From Bradyrhizobium tropiciagri (GTDB taxonomy: Bacteria > Pseudomonadota > Alphaproteobacteria > Rhizobiales > Xanthobacteraceae), in the NCBI RefSeq assembly GCF_001189845.1, contig NZ_LFLZ01000037.1:1-64000 (forward strand): DNA of 64,000 nt, read 5' to 3'. Positions 19,197-28,394 of this stretch are shown one piece after another. Position numbers and translations under genes: made by a program. Within the stretch, counting starts at the first letter, position 1. Each line of letters opens with the position of its first letter. A model generated the notes under the pieces. It worked only from the letters and a program-made list of their open reading frames with translations, was not told where the DNA came from and searched no databases.

Positions 19197-19220
19197 TGCC
19201 GATCCCTCTTGCGAAACTTC

Positions 19221-19265
19221 ACAAAAAGGGACTGGCGAAAAGACCATCGCTCCGCCAATCCCTTG
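19221..19265 (-). terminator. Intrinsic terminator, likely riboswitch expression platform
   Basis: Read on the minus strand, AGGGATTGGCG pairs with CGCCAGTCCCT across a short loop and is followed by TTTTTGTG. It lies between the guanidine-I aptamer and the first start codon, as expected for transcriptional control: ligand binding to the aptamer should prevent this hairpin. Confidence 0.8.
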
Positions 19266-19270
19266 GCTAA

Positions 19271-19380
19271 CGAGGTCTCCCGGGCTTTTATCCCGCCGTG
19301 CACCTGCGGGGATGTCTCCCCCGCAAGCGGCTGCTCTCGGACCAGCATCTTGCCTGGCAAGATCGGAACCCTAGCGGCCA
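19271..19380 (-). promoter_or_regulatory. Guanidine-I (ykkC) riboswitch aptamer
   Basis: On the minus strand the conserved ykkC blocks occur in order and at normal spacing. CTAGGGTTCCG is at 19364-19374. CTGGTCCGAGAG follows a variable stem (GATCTTGCC/GGCAAGATG). The 3' block CACGGCGGGATAAAAGCCCG then GGGAGA is at 19275-19303. A GC-rich variable helix (GCGGGGGAGACATCCCCGC) separates the last two. This matches the aptamer that binds free guanidinium. It precedes the whole carboxylase/transporter operon and is followed by a terminator. Confidence 0.93.
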
Positions 19381-19568
19381 ACTCAACGCCTTTGATGCAC
19401 GAGCCGTGCCACAGCACCGGCGTTGAATCTCATGAGATTTTCCGCCGCGCTCGGCTTGGCGGCGCAAGCGTACTGCTCAAAAACTGCGCAGGCCTGCTCA
19501 GAATTGGCTCTGTCCTTTCGCCACCCGCGCTCGCAGGATCGCGATGGACAGTGTCGAGGGGGAAGTCG

Positions 19569-19670
19569 ATGCGCAAGCTTCTGAGCGTTCTGTGCGCCAA
19601 CCTCTGGCGCGGACTGCACGGCCGGTTCGGCCTGGTGCCGACGTCAGACGTCGGCGGCGCAAGGCGATAA
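19569..19670 (+). CDS. Possible 33-residue small protein
   Basis: A short frame encoding MRKLLSVLCANLWRGLHGRF and 13 further residues, preceded by a good GAGGGGGAAG ribosome-binding sequence eight bases before ATG. It sits alone in the 300-base gap between the riboswitch and the GST gene. The first half could form an amphipathic helix. It may be a small protein or chance; no family is recognised. Confidence 0.35.
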   Translation: MRKLLSVLCANLWRGLHGRFGLVPTSDVGGARR

Positions 19671-19679
19671 TAGGACCGG

Positions 19680-20324
19680 TCAGGTCTTCACCGTATTGAC
19701 CGCGACGCTCTCCTTGTAGGCCGGCCGGGCGGTGACGCGGTCGAGATAGGGCGTCGCGACGTCGCAGACCCCGACGCCGTAATCGATTGCCCACACCAGA
19801 CAGGTCGTCAGCAGGATGTCCGCGCTAGTGAACTGATCGCCCATCAGATATCTGCGGCCATCGGACAGCGCCACTTCCACGTGCCTGAGTTGCTGGCAGA
19901 AGTATTCCGCGGCCTTGCCGACCACGTCGGGCGCGTGGCCGTAGATATGCGCAAGGCCCTGGAGGCCGTGGCGGCGCATCACGTAGAGGCTGGTCGAGTC
20001 CAGTTCGGCCACGATGAAGAAGCACCATTCCAGCCAGCGCGCGAAATCGCGCGCCGCGACCGGCACCAGCGCAACCTCGGGATTGGAATAGGTGCGCGCC
20101 AGATAGGCGACGATCGCGGCGCTCTCCCCGATCGTGAAGTCACCATCCTGCAGCAGCGGTATCTTCTGGCGCGGGTTAAGCAGTGTGTATTCCGGCGTCT
20201 TGGTTTCGCCCGAGCGCGGCAGGATCGGCTTGCAGCGATAATCCAGCCCGAGTTCGCGCAACGCCCAATGGGCCCGGATCGTCCGCGATGTCCCCACGCC
20301 CCACAGCGTCAGCGTCTCCGGCAT
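19680..20324 (-). CDS. Glutathione S-transferase family protein
   Basis: A 214-residue cytosolic protein starting MPETLTLWGVGTSRTIRAHW. The thioredoxin-fold N-terminal domain includes the glutathione-binding segment QKIPLLQDGDFTIGESAAIV (cis-proline and ES pair), and an all-helical C-terminal domain follows. The start at 20324 is just after the stop of the SDR gene, so these two genes are probably one transcript with the CoA-transferase. Substrate unknown. Confidence 0.87.
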   Translation of the reverse strand: MPETLTLWGVGTSRTIRAHWALRELGLDYRCKPILPRSGETKTPEYTLLNPRQKIPLLQDGDFTIGESAAIVAYLARTYSNPEVALVPVAARDFARWLEWCFFIVAELDSTSLYVMRRHGLQGLAHIYGHAPDVVGKAAEYFCQQLRHVEVALSDGRRYLMGDQFTSADILLTTCLVWAIDYGVGVCDVATPYLDRVTARPAYKESVAVNTVKT

Positions 20325-20328
20325 GGCA

Positions 20329-21069
20329 TCACCATTTCTCGACCGACGGCCGCAGATCGAGTTCATGGCTCCAGCCGTCGCGGCTTTGCTGGTGCACGAA
20401 CCAGTAGGCCTCGGCGATCGACGATGTCTTCGTCAGGGAATCCGGCGCGATCTCCGACGCGTCGATGCCCCTGTCGGCCATCCGCTGGTGAATGGCCGGA
20501 CTATCGACGCCGGCATCGATCAGGAGATGAGCGACATGGATGTTCTTCGGCCCGAGCTCGCGCGCCATCGCCTGCGCCACCGCGCGCAAGCCGAACTTCG
20601 CGGACGCAAAGGCGGCAAAGCCGCTGCTGCCGCGCACGCTCGCGGTCGCGCCGGTGAACAGCATGGTGCCTCTGCCATGCCGCAGCATGTGCCGCGTCGC
20701 CTCGCGTCCGACCAGGAATCCGGCCATGCAGGCGAGCTCCCAGGCCTTGAAGAACAGTTTTTCGCTGGTCTCGTGCAGGTCTTTCTTCACGTTCGAGCCC
20801 GCATTGAACAGGCAGACCTCGATCGGCCCGATCTCGCGCTCGACCCGCTCGCACAGCTCCTGCACCTCGCTCTCGCGCCGCGCGTCGACGGCGAACGCGT
20901 GCACCTTGCGTCCGGCGCCGGTCAGCTCCTCCACCAGCGCGCTCGATTTCGCGGGATCGCGCCGCGCGATGCAGACGGAGTAGCCGCCGGCCGCGAACCG
21001 CCGCGCGACCGCGGCACCAATTGCATCGCCCGCGCCAACCAGCAAGGCAGTCTTGTTCGTCTCGGCCAT
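20329..21069 (-). CDS. SDR family oxidoreductase with atypical active site
   Basis: A 246-residue short-chain dehydrogenase. The cofactor motif is VGAGDAIGAAVARRF instead of the usual TGxxxGIG, and NAG is present in LFNAGSN. At the catalytic position the YxxxK tyrosine is phenylalanine (FASAKFGLRAVAQ), with the serine region at TGATASVRGSSG. A subfamily with this change is widespread, so the protein is probably functional, but classical tyrosine catalysis is not possible. It lies between a CoA-transferase and a GST on the same strand. Confidence 0.87.
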   Translation of the reverse strand: MAETNKTALLVGAGDAIGAAVARRFAAGGYSVCIARRDPAKSSALVEELTGAGRKVHAFAVDARRESEVQELCERVEREIGPIEVCLFNAGSNVKKDLHETSEKLFFKAWELACMAGFLVGREATRHMLRHGRGTMLFTGATASVRGSSGFAAFASAKFGLRAVAQAMARELGPKNIHVAHLLIDAGVDSPAIHQRMADRGIDASEIAPDSLTKTSSIAEAYWFVHQQSRDGWSHELDLRPSVEKW

Positions 21070-21133
21070 AGGACATCTCCCACCGACGGCAGTTCTTTAG
21101 TTCGACAATGCTGACGTTGCGCGGCGCGGTCGT

Positions 21134-22330
21134 TCAGACCGCGCGCACGGCCTTCTGCGCGATCATCGCTTCGATGGCGGCATCGCCGTAGCCGAGATCG
21201 CGCAGCACCTGCCTTGTGTGCTGACCGATGCGCGGCGCCGGGCCGCCGATCGCCGCAGTGTCGACCTCGAAGCGCGCCGCGGGCTTCGGCTGCCGCACGG
21301 TGCCGACGCCAGGCTGCTCCAGCTCGGCGATCAGCCCGCGGGCCACCACCTGCTCGTTGGTGATGATCTCGCCGCGCCGCAGAATCGGCGCGCACGGCAC
21401 GTCGGCCGCATCGAGCCGCGCCAGCCATTCGGCGGTGGTGTGCCTGGCGATATAGTCCTGCATCTTCTTGATGCGCGCCGTCGCATTGACCGAGCGCGAC
21501 GCCGGGGTGGCGAAGCGTTCATCGGCGGCAAGCTCGGGATCGCCGGTGGCCTTGCAGAAGCCCTGCCATTCGGAATCGGAGATCGTGCCGCAGGTGAGGT
21601 AGCCGTCCGAAGTTTGGAACACGAGATCGGGACGATCATTCGGGTCCGACGCGGTCTGCTCGCGGCCGACCACCGTGTATTGCATCATGCTTTCCGGCCA
21701 GAGATAGGCGATCATCGCATCGAGCATCGCCACCTGGATGTGCTGGCCGCGGCCGGATTTCTCGCGGGCATACAGCGCCGCCGTGATCGCCTGCGCGGCA
21801 TAGACCGCCGTCGTCTTGTCGGCGACGATGGTGCGGATCATCTGCGGACGGTTGGTGACCGGCTGTGCCTGCACGTCGCAGAAGCCCGACAGCGCCTGCA
21901 CGATGGGGTCATAGACGCGCTTCTTGGCATATGGCCCGTCTTCGCCGACGCCGCTGATCGAGACATAGATCAGCCGCGGATTGTTCTTGCGCACCTCGTC
22001 CGGTCCGAGCCCGAGACGTTCCATCGTGCCGGGCCGGAAATTCTGCACCAGCACGTCGGCCTCTCGAACCAGCTTGCCCAGCACCTCGCGGCCGGCATCG
22101 GTCTTCATGTCGATCGAGAGCGAGCGCTTGCCGCGGTTCGACGAGATGAACAGCGCCGAGAACTCGCCGGTCTTGTCGACATTGGCCCGGCTGCGGCGGG
22201 TGATGTCGCCGCCGATCGGCTCGACCTTCAGGACATCCGCGCCCTGGTCGGCGAGAAACATCGTCGCGAACGGGCCGGAGACGACGCCGGTCAGATCAAG
22301 TACGCGAACTCCCGCCAACGGCCCTGACAT
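21134..22330 (-). CDS. CaiB/BaiF family (class III) CoA-transferase
   Basis: A 398-residue class III CoA-transferase. It starts MSGPLAGVRVLDLTGVVSGP at 22330 with GGAGAAGGAAG upstream. Family landmarks are GADVLKVEP, NRGKRSLSIDMK, VLVQNFRPGTMERLGLG and the catalytic aspartate in TIVADKTTAVYAAQA. These enzymes move CoA between carboxylic acids. The neighbouring SDR and GST suggest a small catabolic cluster, regulated perhaps by the adjacent AraC protein. The exact acid is unknown. Confidence 0.9.
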   Translation of the reverse strand: MSGPLAGVRVLDLTGVVSGPFATMFLADQGADVLKVEPIGGDITRRSRANVDKTGEFSALFISSNRGKRSLSIDMKTDAGREVLGKLVREADVLVQNFRPGTMERLGLGPDEVRKNNPRLIYVSISGVGEDGPYAKKRVYDPIVQALSGFCDVQAQPVTNRPQMIRTIVADKTTAVYAAQAITAALYAREKSGRGQHIQVAMLDAMIAYLWPESMMQYTVVGREQTASDPNDRPDLVFQTSDGYLTCGTISDSEWQGFCKATGDPELAADERFATPASRSVNATARIKKMQDYIARHTTAEWLARLDAADVPCAPILRRGEIITNEQVVARGLIAELEQPGVGTVRQPKPAARFEVDTAAIGGPAPRIGQHTRQVLRDLGYGDAAIEAMIAQKAVRAV

Positions 22331-22450
22331 GCGTTGCTTCCTTCTCCAATGCGCGGACGCGACCAAACCGTGAGCGCAGTCCCGGCTTACGACGGACCAC
22401 GCAGAAGCGCTTGCGGGAAACCGCCGCGACTTGCGGAAAAGCGCCGAAAC

Positions 22451-23323
22451 TCAGGCCCGGCGCTGCTGCCGGAACACGGATGGGCTCATGCCGGTGGCCT
22501 GCCTGAACGCCGACGAGAAATGCTGGGCGTGGCTGAAGCCCGACGCCAGCGCGATGCTGGTCAGGCTCTCGTCGGTGTCGCTGAGGCGGCGCTTGGCCGA
22601 TGCGATGCGCAGGCCGAGCACGTAGCGATGCGGGCTGGTGCCAGTGCTCTGCTGGAAGGCGCGCAGGAAATGCCGCTTGCTCAGGCCGGCAACATCCGAC
22701 AGCGCCGATAGCGAAATCGTCTCGCCGAGATTCGCGCGGACGAACTCCTCGATCCTGCGCAGCTTCAGCGCCGGCAATCCGCCGCGGCTCGGCGGCTTCG
22801 GAGCCTCCGCGCCACGCGACAACCGCGCCATGTGGGCCAGCGCCTGGCTCGCCCAACCCTCGGCGAACAGATCGAACAGATTGTCCGGCGTGGCGGCCTC
22901 CTGGCCCAGTTCGACTAGGCCGCGGGCAAGCTGGTCGTGGCGGAATGCGATCGCCGGCCTTTCGATCAGACCATGGAGACGCCGCTCGACGAACTTCGGA
23001 TCGAGGAAGACGACCGTATAGTCGAACGCCGGCTCCACCGACCATTCCCCTTCGATCTCCGTGCCGGCGGGAAACAGCGCGAGGCTGGCCGCCTCGGAGA
23101 ACTGATATTCGACGGGCCGGCCGTCGATCCGGGCCCGCAGGCGCGGACAACCCTTTCCAAACCAGAACAGCGTCAGTTCGGGCTGGCGGAAGTGCCAGTT
23201 CATCCGGGGCCGCGAGGTCCGGCTGAGCAGTTCGACCCTGATCGGCTTCGACCGCGCAATGACGGAAGATACCAGTTCACCGCCGACGTGGCGGACAAAC
23301 CGCTCCGGACGCGCTTCCTCCAT
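22451..23323 (-). CDS. AraC family transcriptional regulator
   Basis: A 290-residue regulator with an N-terminal sensor region and a C-terminal AraC DNA-binding domain. The two helix-turn-helix units are ISLSALSDVAGLSKRHFLRA and LTSIALASGFSHAQHFSSAF, ended by ATGMSPSVFRQ. It lies 120 bases upstream of the CoA-transferase on the same strand and is its most likely regulator. Start at 23323 follows GGAGGAGA. Confidence 0.88.
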   Translation of the reverse strand: MEEARPERFVRHVGGELVSSVIARSKPIRVELLSRTSRPRMNWHFRQPELTLFWFGKGCPRLRARIDGRPVEYQFSEAASLALFPAGTEIEGEWSVEPAFDYTVVFLDPKFVERRLHGLIERPAIAFRHDQLARGLVELGQEAATPDNLFDLFAEGWASQALAHMARLSRGAEAPKPPSRGGLPALKLRRIEEFVRANLGETISLSALSDVAGLSKRHFLRAFQQSTGTSPHRYVLGLRIASAKRRLSDTDESLTSIALASGFSHAQHFSSAFRQATGMSPSVFRQQRRA

Positions 23324-23467
23324 GGGACATCTCCTCCGCGTTGGGCACGGATGGTAAGTTCCAAATCAGAATTGACGATCCGGCGGCAGAAATCCAGCCC
23401 TTTATCGGCTGATCGCCAAGATGTTAGCGGACGAATGGGCCTAAGGAACCGCGCAACTGGAATGCCA

Positions 23468-26400
23468 TCAGCGACGGTCCGATTTGGCAAGTTTCCGGCC
23501 TCTGCTGATGGAAAGACGTCGCTTGCGAGGCCGCTGCACCGCGCGCTTCTTCGAAGTAGGCGGACCACTTCCATTTGACCAAGCGTTTATCCCCACGCAC
23601 TTCACCACAATCGGGCCAGCAGCATTTTCCGTAATCGTTGACGCGATTCCCGACAACCATGCAATCAAGTCGGGAAAGGAAATGGGCTTGCTATCGCCAA
23701 TACCGAGCCATCGCCTGTCACGATGATGAGTGATAACTAGCATACCATGACGACGGCTTTCCGACTTCAAGTAATCTTCTGCAAGCTGGGTTCGTAACGC
23801 ATGTTCGAGGTCGCGAGCAGTCCAGCCCTTGCCGCCATGCTTGACTTCAATTGCCACTTCGCAGGGCGCGGAAGTTGATGCAACAATGACGTCCGGCTTG
23901 TCGCGCGTCGCAACTTCAGCTTCGCGAAACGCATGGAAGCGGCCACGTGCACGAGCTGTCATCTGCTCTACGAGCCAGTGTTGGACTTCATCTTCGTCCT
24001 TTGCTCGCTCTAGTAGCGGGCGGGATGTAACGTCTCCTTGCGTGAGGGTTCTCGCGATGTCGCCTAGAACGCCGCCAACAAGACGGAGCAAATCTGCACC
24101 CGTTTTTGCCGGAGCTGCAAATTGACGCTGAAATGCGATTACCTCTGCGGCGTTCCACGCAGGACTTTCAGCGTCGCGCTCGGCCTTCCCGCGCGCAAGC
24201 TCGCGAAACCGGTGCGAACGCAATGCAAAGACCGGATCGTCAGCAAGTCTCTTGATCGCTTGGTAGGCGTCCGCGCCTGGTCTTCCCAAAAGCGTCGTCA
24301 GAATAGCGTCGCGCGCGTTTTGGGCATTATCCCGCGTGTCGGGACTGTAGGAGCCTCTGCGTATGGTGTCGTCCTTCGGGCGGATGCGGGTGTAGGCCAA
24401 GCGGAGGAGCGCTTCCAGCGTCTCGATCGGCGCGCTCGAAAGGGCGCCCGTAATGACTGAATCATGGCGGTCGAACAGCGTACTGAATGTCTTATCCGCC
24501 CGCACTTGCCGGGCAACCTTGGGTCCAGAATTCAACCATCTGGCAAGGATCGACAAAGCCTTGTCGGCATCAACTATGAGCAAGAGCGCCAAATAGGATA
24601 GAGCGAAATCGTCCCTCTCGCCTTTGACATGCTCGCCGTAGCGCGCTTCCGCGGTCGCAAACAGCCTCCTGCGCTGTCCGGCATCCAATTCCAAATTGCG
24701 GACAACCTTGAGAATACTTCTGATTACCTGGACCGTATTCGCGTCAGACTTGAGAATGGCTGAAACTATGAGGCGTTGCACCGGCAGCTGTATCGCGTTG
24801 GTAAGTGAACCGTATCGATACAGGAATGTGGTGGGCGTTTCAGAAGGCGATGACCATTCGCGTTCGATCTGATCTTTTACGACCGGCAGAACTGCCTTCG
24901 GCCATGATATGATCAGTGCGTCAAGCCAATCTGGGTAACTTTGCTCGGCCCGGCATCCGTGACGCGCGGCCATAGCAGCTTCCTCGTGAGTCAGCTGAAG
25001 CACCCAATCCGGATTGTCGGCGGCTTCGACACTGATGCCCGCGAATGCGAGAACGGTTGAATTCTTTATGGTGATAACGCCGCCGGGTTTGCGAATCGGT
25101 CGAACGGGCTTGACCAGCCGCCAAAGTCGCTTCATTCCGTCCCGATAGGCTTCTGCTACTGCGCGATTAAAGCCTTCCTCAAGCAGGCGCCATTCGAGCG
25201 AAGCCTTTGGAGCATCGCCGCCGGTTCTTTTCTGAAGCCAATTTGAAAGGTAATACAGCCTGAACTGCCCGGCCTTCCACGATGAGAGGTTTACTCGGTC
25301 GGAAATCAGCGATGGGTGCTTCAATAGTTCATCCTGGAATTCGATCCAGGACTTCCTATCCTCGGCTTCACGTTTCCTCGACTTGAGCTCATAAACCGCG
25401 CTTCTCAGTCGGTGCGTCTGCGTCCCGATATCTTCCGGCGGCGGAAGGAGTGCCGCATCCAAGGCGGCGACGAGCACCGCTTCTGAACCCATGGCCCCAC
25501 GTACAGTTGCTTGGTCGGTGGTGAGTCTGCTAGCTTGCAGAAGAACAGTCAAAATGGCGCTAAGCGCGATTTGCTTGTCTTCAATATTCGAGCGCGCTGA
25601 AAGATCTTCATATAGCCACGGCAGATCCATCTCTGAAAAGCTCCAGAGGGACGCGTTGCCGCTGAAGTGCACGTGCCAGAACTGGACGACAGAACCATGC
25701 TTCCCGTGTTCGCGTTGCTCCCCGACGTCAGCCCAGAACAGCGCGCGATTGAGCGGTGGGTTGCCCCGCACCAACTCATGAAGTTTCGGCGTTTCCTCCT
25801 TGATAAAGCTGTCTCGACCACCGCGTTCGACTACCATCAACAACCGAACCAAGTAGGATGGCGGGACATTCGTCTTTAATCGAAGAGCTTCGTCGCGCGC
25901 AATATCATGGAGGTGCTTTGCGATATCGGCAAAGCGTTTTGCGATCCGGCGATAATCGTCAGCGAATGGCTTTGAGAGACAAAGGCTAGCGAGACCAGCC
26001 AGCAATTCCGTACGGTCGGCGCTGCTGGGAGCCTTGTCGTAATACTGCCGTAGCAGGTATCCAAATCCATCGGTTGAGTGCTCTTGCGGCGCCTCGGATT
26101 TCTCAATCACCTTGAGCAAATTGCGTGTGGTGAGGTGCCTGGGGTAAAGCACAAGCGCTAACGACGCGGCAAGTCCTGCGCTCGCCGCCTCGGGCTGCTT
26201 GACCAGTGCTTTTGAGACTGCCGACAATGTCGAGCCGTCACCACATGCATCGGCAGCTTGAGTGGCAACAATCCGATGATACTCGTCGGCCTCAGGATCG
26301 AGTGCGACAGCCCTTGCAATCGGAGCCGCTCCCTTGATCCCGCCTTCACGGATGAGCCTGAGGAGATCGAAGCGGAAATCTCCACGTGTATTCAGCCGCC

Positions 26401-27905
26401 AAGCGTTACGAACAGCGGTCGCGAGCTGTTGGTCAGCGAACATCCATAGAGCTCGAGAATCGAGTCTGTCGTCCGATATTTCTGCCGCCGCTTGCTTTGA
26501 TGCAAACGATAAAAGCAGTTGCTCTCTGACACGAATAGGCAGTGAGCCCGGGTCGCCGTGGGCAACAAGCACAAGCGGTTCACGGCGGATCACTTCAGCT
26601 CGGATATCGGGGTGCCAGAGCGATAACCAAGCCGCTTCTGCTCGTAAGGATGGCACGACGGTTTCGACGTTATATCGTTCAGCGAACAATAGATTGGCTA
26701 CTTCCGCGACCGGGCAGCCCTTTTGCAGCAAACGGTCAAACCACTTTGCCGCTAGATACTCTTGGGTGGAACGATGATGGAATCGGATGCGGCCATAGGT
26801 GGCTGGCGCGAAAAGTCCCCTCCGCAATAGCGCACTTCGTCGCGCTTCCGTCCAATCAGGAAGCACCTCGGTCGGATCAAATGCGCCCGCAGCGAGGCTG
26901 GGGTCCGGCTCGTGGCCCGGTGCCAGTAAGGTGAAGGACTTTCCGAGCGCAAGAGCTCCCGCTAAACGCTCCGCCCCATCGCGTGCATCTTCAAGTGAGA
27001 TGGTCTCATTGTCTGGCCGATGTGGATCGCGCTCGGTCAGCTTGCGTGCAATGCTATGTTCAAGCATTTCCGCAAAGGAGCCGAAAGTCCCGTGGCTCTT
27101 CCAATAATTGGCAAGGTCGATCAGATCGCCGGGACGTTCGGTTAGCGCTTCCAGCCCGTGCTTTGTGATAGCTTTGACAAATTTTTCAACATTGTTAGTG
27201 ACTCCTGCGCCGTTTGCGAGAAGTCGGTACTGGTCGCTCGTAAGCGGGATAAGCTGTACGACTGCAAGGTGATCTAAACTCTCTTCGCTATGGTCGTGTG
27301 AAGCCGCAGGAGATGTGCTTTTTTTCCTCTCAAATAGAGGGTCGAGCAATGCGCTGTAGTCGTCTGGTTTGACGACCGGCGGAACAACGGGTTTCTTCCA
27401 CGCGGGCAAGTACCGTGAATAAGTCGCGCGATCTTCTGCACCAGTCGGTAACTCGGCACGAGACATAGACGTGTGCACGTTCGCGCCCGTCGCCGATATC
27501 CCGCGCGAAGCGCTTCAGTGCCGTTTCGAAGCTTTTGCGATTGAGGCGAGCTTCGTCGATAGAATCAAGGAAGAACCAGCCCTCGCGAGAGTCACCAAGC
27601 CACGCTTCGAAGAGTTTCACGCTGTCGGAATCAAGTGCTGTTTCCGTACCGTTGTCAGCTAGTTCTTCGATCCGAAAGAAGAATGCTGGTTTACCGAGCG
27701 CTCTCAGCGCTTCGCATTGGTGCCGGAACTCCTCGGTTTTCCCGCTCGCCGCTTCAGCTAACAAGATCACGCGTCGGCGTCTTCTCAGATCGCCCCAGCT
27801 AAGCCACCCTCCCAGGCGCGGCCCCCAAGCGCGGCCTACGTCCAGACTGGGCTCTTGATCCTTTGCTACAGATATAAAGTATCGGTCGAGTTCGACAAAA
27901 TCCAT
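23468..27905 (-). CDS. Giant NACHT/STAND-like NTPase with C-terminal PD-(D/E)XK-like nuclease domain, frame broken near 27440
   Basis: About 1479 residues if the break is repaired. The first frame (27905 to about 27440) carries the NTPase core: P-loop LLAEAASGKTEEF (Lys56), Walker B FFLDSIDEARL (about 111-121) and sensor VYVSCRVTDW. The second frame, ending at 23468, continues with RPGDLIDLANYW and the winged-helix-like FHHRSTQEYLAAKWF, both typical after NACHT modules. About 800 residues of helical, repeat-like sequence follow. The C-terminal 190 residues hold KPDVIVAS...EVAIEVKHGG...QLAEDYL, a PD-(D/E)XK pattern, and then a Lys/Arg-rich tail. GC is visibly lower than in the flanking genes. 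A net +1 or -2 shift separates the frames. Known STAND defence proteins usually have the nuclease at the N-terminus, so the order here is reversed. A phage-defence role is inference. Confidence 0.75.
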
Positions 27906-28394
27906 GATTTCTCAATTTGCATAGCCGCTGATTCGCATTTATGTAATTCTTACACGCGCCAGTTGTATCGTGCATTGCTGGTGATGGCAAAACGGCCATG
28001 CGCGTCGAGTTGCTGTGACTAATAATGCCGCGCGCTGGTAGATCATCGGAGCCCGTAGCTCAGCAACTTTGCTCGAACGCTCCGCCAGGCGGTAAAGACC
28101 ATGGACAGCCCATTGTCGTCTCTTCTGGCATCGTTGCCCGCTCTAAACGCCGCTCACTTGCCAGAGTCTACAAGCGCGAGGTGCCCCATCGTTGCCTTAT
28201 GGCAAGGATCAGAAAATCACCCCATCGGCGCGTGCTCTGGTACGACGGAATGCCAGATGCGCGCCGGGGAACAGCGGCGCCCGCCCGATCACGGGCACCA
28301 GCTTCGCCATCGATGGCGGCTACGTTCTCCGATCAGGCGACGTCGCGCATCCGAGGAGGCCTGCGATCGGCGCAGCGCGCGCCGAGTTGCCGCG
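27906..28394. other. Intergenic region with gene debris
   Basis: About 490 bases upstream of the NACHT-like gene. Its promoter side (27906-28020) is AT-rich. The remainder contains a short stretch encoding the end of an SDR protein (listed separately) and no intact gene. It looks like the scar of an insertion. Confidence 0.5.
28261..28332 (+). pseudogene. Remnant of an SDR dehydrogenase C-terminus
   Basis: One plus-strand frame reads APGNSGARPITGTSFAIDGG, matching the very common C-terminal motif of classical SDR enzymes (HITGTSFAIDGG). No catalytic or cofactor region precedes it in any frame within a few hundred bases. It is interpreted as the leftover 3' end of a gene lost when the adjacent low-GC NACHT-like gene was acquired. 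Confidence 0.45.

Noticed and set aside
28050..28070. GCCCGTAGCTCAGC, resembling the 5' end of a tRNA
   Set aside because: Only about 15 bases match, with no anticodon, T-arm or acceptor partner downstream; too short to claim an attachment site.
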